Assembly: GCF_029784135.1 (NCBI RefSeq)
Contig: NC_073744.1
Span: forward strand, 14,178,929 to 14,242,928
DNA length: 64,000 nucleotides
Reading direction: 5' to 3'
Source: Toxorhynchites rutilus septentrionalis
Taxonomy: Eukaryota; Arthropoda; Insecta; Diptera; Culicidae
The notes below the pieces were generated by a model. It was not told the DNA's origin. It searched no databases and saw only the letters and a list, made by a program, of their open reading frames with translations. The position numbers and the translations under genes are program-made. Positions 22,101 to 34,100 of this stretch are shown here, in pieces. Numbering within the stretch: the first letter of the stretch is position 1; every line of letters begins with the position of its first letter.

Positions 22101-25100
22101 GTTTTATGGGGCACGAAGCGTTTCTATGGTGAATACACTAAACCCCCTCTCCAAGGGTGGCTGCCATAGAAACGAAACACAAACTTCTGCATAACTCGAG
22201 AACTAATCACGCACAATTTGGGATGTGAGGGTTTTTGGGTATGAGAAATGTTTCTATGATGGTATGACACCCCTCCAAACATGACAATTGAAAATTTTCG
22301 GTAAAATCTTAAGGAAAAAGGGAAAATTCGGAAAATTAAATTCCCATATGCTCTACAATTACATAGTGACAAGTGCTGTTAGTCCATTTGATGTTTGCGC
22401 TAGCAAAATTGATCTTTGTTCGAAACTGGAAATGGATTTTAATGTGATGAAACCAATGAAAGGATCGCCGGATGTCAAAAAACAAATTTTAGGCGGTACG
22501 AAGTTTGCCGGGTCAGCTAGTATATAAATAAAAATGTGAGGCCAATGTGTTGCTAAGCGCGAAACCCGAAGAAGAAATCGTCCGATTTGAGCCATCTTTA
22601 TTTTGATGTATTTGTCTCTGTCCGTAGATCAATGTTATGGAGAGAAAAATCGGAAAATATTCAGAAAACTCTGAAGGAAGATCGGAAAATTCGGAAAATT
22701 GATTCCCATATGTTTTAAAATTACATCATGATGCGCGATGTCGGTCCATTCGATGTTTACGCTATTGAAATTGATCTTTGTTTGAAAGTGGAAATGAATT
22801 TTCAGGTGGAATAACGCACTCCTATATCTTCTATTTTCCATATCTATATAAATAAAAAAGACCAAATGTGTTGCTAATCGCAAAATCCGAAGAAAGAAAG
22901 GTTGCTTTTGAGCTGTCTTCATTTTGTCGTGTTTGTTGTATTTTTCCCATAGAACAATTATGAGAAAATGTTTAGAAAAAAATGAGAAATGATGAGAAAA
23001 TGTTTAGAAATTTGTTCTAAAGAATTCATATCAAAACAATAATTTTGGGCGGGATGAAGTTCACCGGGTCAGCTAGTTTACTATAAAAAAAGACAATAAA
23101 TTAGAAATATTATTTTCAATATCTCGAGAACGGCTGCATTCAGAAGGAGAATGAATGATAAAGAGCTTTTTGTTTTAAATCACATCAGGATTGATAATTT
23201 GTGGCTAAAATTGATTGTTACAATACAAAAATTCTGTGTTTCAAAAATTTTTAAAAATTCGATGTTCCAAAAATTTGGTCAAAAATATTTTAATCATCTT
23301 GGAATTTTTTGAATTTTCTACACAACTTCTCTTTTTATGGTTTTTTTTCAAAAAAATTAAAAATTCATATGCTAGATATTGAAAATTAAAGCTTTTGTTT
23401 CCTAAATGGAAATTTTTTTTTCTCAGTGTATATTTTTTCACGTTTGAACATCAATATTCTATAACTCTTTGTAAGACAATATTTCGGTACGACTCGTAGA
23501 TTTTGAGATATGAATGATCAAAGATTTCTCCGACTAAAACCGATACGCCCTATTGAAAAGCTACACTTAAGTCAAAATATTTCCAATTGCTGTGCAAAAA
23601 ACTCATATTTTTTTTATCCCTTTTGTTTATTTTAGGCTCATTAGCATTTTAGCTGTAACAGAGCCGAATTTTAATCGTGTACATGTCACATATTTATCAT
23701 ATCTATAATTAGCACATTACACAGTTGCCATTTTTCGGCGTTAGAGTATTCCCTTCTATACCATTGCAAATGGTACATATTTACACAGTAGCCATTTAGG
23801 CGAAAGAGTTTTCTATCTGTTCTTCCATTATCCACAGTTAAAACTGGACAGCGGAGACAGTCGTTGATCCATTGTTGAGTTATTTATAGAACAGTAGCCC
23901 GATATTTCTGCAGAGCAGAGCAGTTGTATGGATGAATCGATCTTATTTCGACCGTGGATCGATCTCCATCGCTGATGATTGTTGCGTGGACGTAGTTATT
24001 CTGTAACAACACAAAGATGGTCAATGGGGGCCCTGAGAAAAAACTCATATTCACCCCAACCCAAATTTCATTCGAATCAAAAATATTCATGTTTTGTCAT
24101 TTGTCGATTTCACTTGGAATTGCTCATCTGCATACTTACTCAGACTGGACAGAGTGTAGGTGTAGACCGAGTTTTGGATGGCATCACTCTTCAGAATTGG
24201 CAGATGGAGTAGTGTTTGGTTCTGATACACGTAGTAAACCCGGTAGCCGTGGATGATCCCGTTTTTACGCTCCGGCTCCTGCCAGCTTATCCGGATTGTG
24301 GTGGAAGTTATCTCCAGAGTGCTGAGATTCCGCGGTTTGCTTGGAACTGAAAGTAACATAAAATTGTACAATCTGATAACGAGTGTGTATCGTAAAACGG
24401 ACATTCCTATCGGTTAGATTTCCCCCCAAAATCCTTCCTCGAATCGGTGCCACTTTGTCACCTGCTAAAATCCATAAATTACAACACTCTCTCGACAAGA
24501 AAGTCCTCACGCCGTTCCGTGCCCGTTCCGCACCCGGGGAGGTGGTTATGAATTTTAATGAGTCCACAATCCATCCCCAAGCCCAATCAGTGACAAACCA
24601 TTGGAATGCGGTGGGCGAATGGAGCCCCTCGGACTGATTTTTATCTATGCAAATACGAATAATCACCTCCCTCCGCCGGGGGGGCGAGTGCTGGCAGAGC
24701 TTGTGAGCTGGGTCATGGCGCGGAGCGGTGCGGCGAGTACTTTCGGCGAATTAGCCATCCATTATGCTAACACGTGGCCAATCGAAACGTGATAAAAAGT
24801 TTCGATGGGAGACGAGGAGAGGCGAGGTTCCTCAATGATGAACGAGCCTTATCAGATAATTAATTTTCTACGAGTTGAGATAAAATCTCGCCCCCGATTG
24901 TTGGATGGTTGGGTTCGATTCGGAGATAGGATCTACGGGGAATATAAATCAGATAAAGTTTGAAAAACCCAGAATTGAGTGGAGAGAGAGCAAATCGTTA
25001 AATTGAAGGAAGCGCGGGCTTACAGTCGCAATCAAAGTGAGGTTAGCGTGGGAGAAGGATCGGTGGTATTAAGAGGGATCGTAAGACGCTTACCTCCTTC

Positions 25101-28100
25101 ATCAGTCATGACCAGCACAGTGGTCGGTGGTCCTAAGCCCTCCGGATTGAACACCTGGATCGAGACCAGATACTGAGTGTACGTCTCGAGATTGTGGATC
25201 TCGTGGCTCTGAAATTGGCGATAGAAGATTACACAGATTACACAGGGGGACAAGTTGAAATATGTTTCCAAAAATTGAAATATACGCTGCTGATTTATTC
25301 TGATATTATTTGCTCTTTAATGCCTTGAGAGCAAAACCCACACGCAGACACACACACACGCACTCATATCGTTAATTGGATTCTTATCAGCGGCATAAGA
25401 CGGCTAATTGAAAATAAGCTGTGCGAAAATTGTTCGTTTCTTTGCCTTCTCGGGAGTCTGTAAGCAAGACTTCCACCTAATTAGATTTCTCTGCTCAATT
25501 CACTCAGATTCAAGCCATCTTCCAGCTGTGCATTCCAACAATGCTTCCGAGTATTAAGTCATAACGTGATTGGAACATCAAACAACAGCTTACCCAACGG
25601 TAATCAGCAATTGCAGTGAACGGAATAGAAAAGGAGCAAAGCTCAGCAGGAGCAGACTTCTCGTTCAGTCGGGCACCGGGCGTAGGTGTGCGAATATTTC
25701 TCGGAGCGGCAATCGATGCGAGCTTTCTGTAAGACATTCGTCATACGTATGCCTTCTGCTAAACGACCACAAAGCGAAGCGGAAAATATTTCCTGCGAAT
25801 CCATCGGATCAGGAGGCATCGGATCAGAGATACTCCGATGGGTATTCTCTCTAGAACTTTCCGCTGCACGAGGTTATTATCGACATGACACATTATCCGC
25901 ACGGCTTATTTCAACGACGGTGGGAAAAGCCCACATTAAATGCACAATGCCCATCCATCATCGCAGGATACCTCGCCACCACCATCATCTGTGGCTTCCG
26001 GGCGGACGGAGTGTCCACAGCTGACTCTGTTCGCTACATTGTCCGGCGTCGGCGTCGTGACCGGTAGGTTTGATTGAAGTCACCCCCCCACCCGACCGAC
26101 CGAAGCTGAGGGGGGGGGGGACGTTGTCTAATAACTGTTTCGCTGCGTGTACATGTGTCGAGGATGTAAATTTGACAATCTATCAAACGATGTGACATAC
26201 ACGGGGGACGATATTGTGCTTCAGAGTGTGTGTAGGCGCCTATCGATGCAAAGTTGGAGTAATTTAATTCTCGAAGGAGGAGTGAAATTAGGCACTGGAA
26301 GCCATCACAATCGGGACACAATGGTGTCATTGTTATCGCAAGAAAGGGTTTGAAACTTTTGGAAATATTTATTCGTCCTATTATGATTCAAATTTGACTT
26401 TGCCTTCCTGTGAATGTACAATTGAATAGAGAGTGTGGAAATTCACAGCTTCGCAAAATGAAAATAGAACTGTTTGAGTTTTTAATGAAATTCCCAGCAA
26501 CAGCATGGGAATCGATTTTGAAATGAGACCAATCGTCTAATCACGAATATATGGGACGTAAAATGAAAACCTAAACACAGAACATGCAGGAAAAAATGAA
26601 TGATTTCGAATGCTTATAACTCGAACATTTCTCCATAGATCAGAAAGGTGTTTACATCAATTGATGGGAAATATTTCTACGCATTTATCAAAATTAATAA
26701 AATGTTATTCTTCCTGAGATAAGCAATTGAATACTTGTAAAACGTCAAGCGCTAGCTAAACGCAGTTCCTGCCACGTTTTGATTGTCCCCATTTACGGTT
26801 TCCCCAACACAGACTTCAAAGCTAAGGTGGCTGAGAAATTGGCATTGCAAATACATGCAATTGGGGGAACTTTTGTTCCCCTTTTGCTCCCTAGCACAGC
26901 CATCAAACTCAAGGTGCCTTACATTACATGGCTTTTCTTCAAATTCTTTACTTACACAGCAAATATGTTGAATTCAATTGAATTCGAAAATTGAAAGATG
27001 ATTTCTTTAGAATATGTATAAACACAACTCTGGTCAAGAGTTGAATTCTCATATTCTTTTCGTCCATATTTTTCACCGCAAAAATCGCACATAAACTTCG
27101 CATAATTTTGAACGCTGTTCAAGAACGCATTTCTACTGAGTTTCTTTTACGTCAACATTCCCGTTGCCAATAGCTGTTGATTGATTCGAGAAAATCTCTC
27201 CAGACGTATAGTTTTGTAACACAACTCATGTATTGGTAGTCGATTGGAGCTTATTTAAAAAAAGCTTTGGGGAAAAAGTATTCATTCAGTGATTATTATC
27301 TCGCGTAATATCTATCATACAATTTTACGTTTATGCTCGTTGTAAAGGTGACATTAAACATTAGAAGAAAAAAAAGTCACAGAAAGGTTGTATCCGAGAC
27401 ACGACTGCATAGTTGACGTAAGATTCCGTTAGGCTGTCTGTTGCATGCTGATTTTGGATATGTTTGAAGATTCAAATCGTTCAACTTTTTGATGATGATT
27501 TGGTGGTCCTGAAAAGAGCCGTTTGTAGTTTGGTTGTTGGGTATTGTTTGTTCACTCCACCAGTGTTTAGAACCGAGTGATGATGACAGAAGGATGGTGA
27601 TTAGTCATTGAATGGTGCGTATCAAGATAGAAGATGCCGAAGTGGAATGAGATATGACGAAAGCCGCCCTCTGTGGCCGTGGACAAGATGGCTCCTGTGT
27701 TATGTATCGATGAAATAAAGAAAATAAACTCATCAATGTCAAAACATATTTGAAATGGGAAAGGTAATTTTCATTTATAATTTTTAATTTCGAATTTCAC
27801 TAACAGCACCTAATATGATATGTAGAGTGTATGGGAAATCACTTTTCCGAATATTCCTTCACTTTTCCACTCTTCTCGTCGCATACACTTTCTTTGAGTA
27901 AAAAAAATCGTTTCGCATTTCAAGTCATTTTAACGAACTGCTACCATATACAATTTTACACTTACACTTGTGCTAAATTTTTCACAATACACAATTGATT
28001 TGAATTTTACGAAGCAACCAACATTAAAGTTTCAAATTTAAATTTTATTTGCTAGAATTAATCGTATCACTCACCTTACTTGCAATGCAAAAATGTTCCC

Positions 28101-31100
28101 GACTTGCATATATTTGCAATGCCGATTTTCCCCAGGCAGCTTGGTTTTGATGTCTCTGTTAGGGACCCGCCGCATGTGTTGTCAATTTCGACCAATTAGA
28201 AGTGGGTATTTCCGTTAGGATATAAGTTGAGATTTTTCAATTGTTCGATAGTTAGTGTCATGACATATATTAAAAAATTATTTCATCAATCCATCATGAA
28301 ATGACTGAGCAATGAGCGTTTGAAATTGGACAATTTTCACGATATGCTCGATTTTCGATTTTCAATTTGTTCCCCAATAAATTCCCGAAAGACGTAATCC
28401 TACATCAAAAGTTTCTATTGAGTAATATTTTAATCTGAAACGTGTTCCTTCATCAATAACCTTGCGGTTACACGTATATACACCCCATAAAAGGTAATGT
28501 TGATTCTCATCTTAACCTCGTTACTATTTCTTAAAATATTGAAGAATATCTGGTTTCACGGAATTAAATAGCACTGTTTTGAAAAGCCTCGAAACATTTG
28601 TGAGTAGTGAAAATAATACGATATTGATACGATTTGCAACATAATTTAATGTTGGCATTTTACATTTGTGGAACAGAGAGCTGTTATGACAGCTCTCATT
28701 TCCCACTAAGAAAATATTGACAAAGATCCCAGTATACTTTCTACGGATAATTTTCATTCAAATAAAAAAAGTGTAAAAATCAATACAAATCAGGATCATT
28801 TTCGATAAATCAGGCAAAATTGAATGTATATCAGGATATCAGGGAACGTGTCGAAAAGTCTGGGAAATCCTGAAAAATAAGGAAAGTTGTCATCTCTGCT
28901 GCCACCAATTTTTCCAACTCTTTCAATAGTTAAAATGTTTTCAAAGGTAAAAATGTGTTCATGCTCATGTGAGGGATATGTTCTCTGAAGTTGCGATCGA
29001 TTCCTTGCCTAGTTTCCATGGCCTTATAAAGGGTTGAAGTAGGTATGGTGAAAAATTAACGCTGACGAAAAAAAAGAATATATTCTGAGATCACTCTGGA
29101 AACATCAATTGCATGAGCAGGATTAAAAAGTGCGTAATTCCTATAAATTTGTATTTTTTATTTCTTCGCGAGATCTTCGCGTTTCGCATAGTCTTATTGA
29201 TAGAACGGGAAAATTAAATTTAATTAGTCAGGTCAGATCGGATATCCTGCGTTCGTTTCCGCTAAATAATAATCAAAACTCTGACATTCTATGTGTTATA
29301 GATTTCATTTTAACATCATTTACAGGTATCGATATAGCGCCCTTGGTCCCGAAACCGTGTAAACTATAAGAAATAAATACAATCAATGGAGGTCTTCGTA
29401 GCCTAATTGGTTGCATGTCCGCTACTAAGTGAACAATCATGAGTTTATAACTCAGGGCCCTCAACTGACCATGTACCATGTCCATGTATCAATCATCATG
29501 TGATGGTGATCCCAGCCTCTCACTCCACATACGATCGATTTGCTGCATCGGTAATTGGTGCTATTTATAAACACAACAATGGAAGCCTCATATCAACAGT
29601 CCCACTGTGTCCAACTGTGAACATTCGAATAATAGAAATATTCTTACGCCGAAAAATGCGACATGTGCTGTGCATCGATAGAATAGGAATACTTTTACGC
29701 CTAAATGGCTACTGTGTAATATGCAACAAGAGAACAATGTACCCGATAAATTCGGCTCTGTTACAGCTGAATTGCTAGATGAGCCTTATAATAAAAATAT
29801 ACAGATGGGATTAAAAAAATACAATCAATAATTAAGCAAAATCCTTTTTGTTTTTGCAAGTTTAAAATTTTTCCAAACAAGATTAGCTGATTGACTTTAA
29901 GTTGATATATCGACCCTATAAATCGGTCCAGTAGTTTAAAAATTATGTTTTTTTTTAAAAAAAAAAGCATTTTTGCTGTTTGGAATTTGAGACAAAAGTA
30001 ATTAAAAATATTTTCAGTTTTTCATCATGAATATGTATTTATAAATCAATTTTAATGTAGTCGAATGAAAAAGAAGGCTCTATTGTATCCAAAAATCAAA
30101 TTAATTTCGCGAATGAGTACTATTTTGAGTAATGAGACACTGTTTAATGGCCAGCAAAGCATCAAAGCAAAGTGTTCGGAATTTGAGACAAAACGGTATA
30201 TTTATCTTTGTCAATTATTTTCCTCATCAACCAATCAGGAGTTGAGTTGCGAGTGGTCCAAGTTTGACAGAAAAAGTAGTCCGGAATCGGAATATCAGGT
30301 CTCTTCTCAGGGTTGACAGATCCGTCATTTCACATTAATTTGTCCTGGCTACAGTTACTGCCCCACTAAATAATTCTGTAAAATATATTAGGTTGGGGAA
30401 AGTAATCCATTATTCTTGCGTGAAATTAAAAACTTTATTTAATATGCTTCGGATTGTCCGATTCGTGTCAAATATGCATCATTTTGTTGTAAAATTTGCT
30501 GCCATTCTAAAGGTAGCTTCATGATGCCTCTCTCATAGCAATCGGTTGGGGTTGGCAAACGGTTTTTACAGTCTTCTCTTGATCCCAATTTTCCCTTTGT
30601 TGACTTCCATTGTTAACACCCTGTAACTCACAACTGGATGGAACAATAAAAAAAACAGTAAAAGATTTTTGACGTAGGATTACGTCTTTCGGGAACATAT
30701 TGGGGTACAAATTGAAAATCGAAAAACGAGTACATCGTGAAAATTGTCCAATTTCAAACGCTATATTATTATTTATTATTAAACAGTCATTTCATGATGG
30801 ATTGATGATATTTTTGCGTCAATCGATTTCGGCACTTCATAACAATTTTTTATATTGAAGAAAACAATATATGTCATGAAACTAACTATCGAACAATTGA
30901 AAAATCTCAACCCCTATCCTAACGGAAATATCCACTTCTGATTGGTGGAAATTGACGACACATGCTTCATGAAATTTTATATCAATCTGAAAAATTTAGC
31001 ACAAGTGTAAATGTAAAATTGTATATGGTTGCAGTTGTGTAAAAAATTACTTGATATATGACACGATTTATTTCAATTTTCATAAATAAAAACCAAGGTG

Positions 31101-34100
31101 TGTTCCCGCTCGAGAACGGGTCGTTTGGTTTAAGCTACCTGTTTTGTTGTGTTCATTTTCACCCAAGAAAATTTTATGCGGCGAGAAAAATTGGAAAAGT
31201 GAATAAAAATTTTTAAAAAGTGATTTCCCATATGCTGTTAGTCTAATTAAAACTCGCATTGGGTTGAATATACACTCAGAAAGTAAAAATTATAAAAGAA
31301 AGTTACCTTTTCCATTTCAAATATGTTTTCTCTATATTAAATTAACATGTTTTTTACTGATGAGAAAAATTGATGATTGTGTTCGGTATTGGTAATTATT
31401 TTATATTACATTGGTGAGTTTTTTTTTTATTTCATCCAAACACAACACAGGAGGCATCTCGTCCAGGATCACAGAGGGCGATTTTCATCATATCTCGTTC
31501 CACTTCGGTATCTTTTATCTGATACGCACCATCCAACGACTGTTTACCATCCTTCTGTTATCATCACTCGGTAAACACTGGTGGAGTGAACAAACAATAC
31601 CAATGACCACACGAAACGGCCCTTTTCAGGGCCACCAAATCATTATCAAATAGTTTAACGATGTAATTCTTCAAACATATCCAAAATCAACAGATAACCT
31701 AACGGAATCCTACGTCAACTATGCGGTCGTGTCTCGGACACAACCCTCCTGTGACTTTTTGAATTGAAAGTCAATATAATAAGATTTTACACAACATTTA
31801 CTCGTCAGGTTGAAAGTAAAATCCACTTTAAGGGTGAAACTGCAGTAAATATATCTATAATCGAATCAAATGAAATCAAATAACATTAAAATTTAAAAAA
31901 AACATCAATTCATCCACAACCCTGGGTGGCAGTATAGATTTTCCCAAAAACTGTTAATCCCAAAACACTGTTTGCCGCTGTCCTGTAAATTTACTTTATT
32001 GCGCCTTTGGTTATGCAAAAATCAAAACAATATTTCTAGTGCAGCGAGAAAAACAATGTTTTTGACGTAGAACTACGTCTTTCAGGAAGGGTGCCAAATC
32101 AGAAAACAGGTCACGTTTTTATGAAATAAAGTTAACGTTAATAACTATTTTCACTGTGAACGAATTCTCATGATTTGCATACCTATCGAATCGGAAATTC
32201 TCTAAGACTTGTTTGATATGTTATACATTACAATTCGCTAATCTCTAAACGGTTTAAATTCATGAAAACTGGAAGAACTTTCTTTTTTCCCATACATTTG
32301 TTCTGCCGATTTGTTAGCACACAAATCTACCCGTATTTCGAATGCTTATAACTCGAACATTTCTTGACAGATCGGAAAGATGTCTGCATCAATTGATAGA
32401 ACTATTTCTACGCGTCTTACACAATAAATAAAATGTGATTTTTCATGAGATGGACTATTGAATAACTGTAAAATGTCAATCGTTATATAAACGCCTTAAC
32501 TGCCAAGCTTTGTTTGGCCCGATTTACGGTTTCCCGGTTTCCCACAAACTTCAAAGTCGGGGGTATTTTTGTTCCCACTGAGCTGTGTTTCCCTAACACA
32601 GACTTTAAAATAATGTGCCTGGGGGAATCCGCTTTCCAAATACATGCTAGTCGGGGGTAGTTTTTGGTGTTGAGTACTTTTGTACTTGCTTGTCGTTGTG
32701 CACACCGGAATTTGTTTCCTTAAAACGTACTTTTAAACTGAGAGGCTTGGGAAAATCGTCATTTCAGATACTAGAGGTGAACCCTCCCTCGTTGAATCCT
32801 CCCTATACTGCCGTGTATCCTGGCGACTCACCAACTCACGGTAAAAGTAAGCTTCACGTTAATCCTGCAGTGGCCACAAGCGAGCCCTGGGATATGTTGT
32901 ATAAAGAAGTAGAAACTGCGAAGAAGTTGATTGAAATATAGAAGCGCTAAAACATGAGAAAAGCAAAAGGAAAATTTAGTTGATACGAAAAGGGAAAGAA
33001 ATCCAAACATTAGCTAAGTTGAGGAGGCAGAAAAAAACTTGAAAAGAGCGGAAAATTCACAAATTAAGAAAGCGAAATTGATACAAAAGGATAAAAAAGG
33101 AGGAAATTAGTTCATGTTAACTAAAATAAACAAGTGAAAAAAGTTCTATTACAAGTTTATAAGCCATCAATGGTTGTAGACAATTTTAAAGAAATTTGTG
33201 TGTGCTCGGAAGGTTGCAGTATACTGTTAGACAGGCCAAGTCGTTGGTATTTTCCCATGTTTAATCATTTTATTGCATCAGTAATTGTACAAAAATATAA
33301 GTTAAGCTTGAAACCACAAAAAACCGTTTGCAAACAGAGTGTCCGAAATTCGAATTCACTCTGTCGGAAATTTGATTTTTTTTTAACTAGTGTCCATAGT
33401 TTGATTTTTTTTGCGTAAATTGAATAACCTTTCTATCCGATAATTTTTGATGTTTCCAATCAAATAGGTAGAAAGCTTAAAAGTTAGTTTGCACGTATAA
33501 ACGCAACAGACAATTATTGACGAGGAACTTCAAATATAATGCGTCTACTTCAATTTATTATTCTGACGCGAGCGCATGGTTTTTTGATAATCAAATCAAT
33601 GGACGACTTAAAAACGAGACTACCTGGAATTATTTGCTCCATTATTTTACCATCATTCATACAATTACCGTAGACCTAGTCCAGTTGGAAGGAAGCTTCG
33701 TCCGCGTACCGTTAATGTATCAGACAAATTCATTCGAATTTTGAAGCGTTGCGCTCTATGCTGATATGATATATTCATGAAGTGAAAGGGGATTTCGTTT
33801 GAAAAATGGGAAAACCGCCCACCGGTATTTACGTCAATGGGCGGCTTGCGGAATCTTATTTAGCGAGCGTTAAACTAAAAGCGAGAATTAAACAGGAAAA
33901 ATAATAAACAAATCTTCACCGCGGAATTACTTCGGTGTACTTCGAATTCAAGAACTCCTCTGTGAATAGATTTATGATTTAGTCGTTCCATTAAACTCTT
34001 TTTTTCATTCGTTCGCTTGGGGGAAAATTGTCATAATTAAAAATAGTCATTTGAAAATTGCCACCGGTGGTGGGTGGGTGAGAAATGAGAAACAATTAAC

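Larger units (their letters stand above)
16844..24126. mobile_element. 7.3-kb composite with long terminal inverted repeats filling one intron
   Basis: The left end (16844) begins TGAGCAATTCCAAGTGAAAT and the right end (24126) is its reverse complement. The inverted arms run about 580 bp: 16844-17424 against 23077-24126, the right one carrying a SINE at 23610-24037. They share tgacttaagtgta, gagttatagattattgatg and ctcgagatatt in opposite orientation. Both arms stop at the same base pattern, against a Helitron CTAG end. The centre holds Helitrons, MITEs and A+T-rich filler. A partial third copy of the end lies at about 40741-40840. No transposase was found inside. Confidence 0.75.
27368..31765. 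repeat. Long inverted-repeat element, arms ~1 kb, loop ~2.2 kb
   Basis: The left arm (27368-28410) and right arm (30660-31765) carry the same blocks in opposite order and orientation. The outer ends read ggttgtatccgagacacgac and cgtgtctcggacacaaccct. Next comes a block with a histone-type stem-loop, then inner blocks (aatttcgaccaattagaagt, gaaagacgtaatcctac) matched on the right near 30680 and 30940. The loop holds a MITE, a SINE and a mariner end. No transposase is seen. It lies in an intron, so the gene's primary transcript would contain a long potential RNA duplex. Confidence 0.7.

Noticed and set aside
29388..29470. Possible tRNA gene
   Set aside because: The A box is good but the B box is eroded and no cloverleaf forms. 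Target duplications and an A-rich tail show a SINE.
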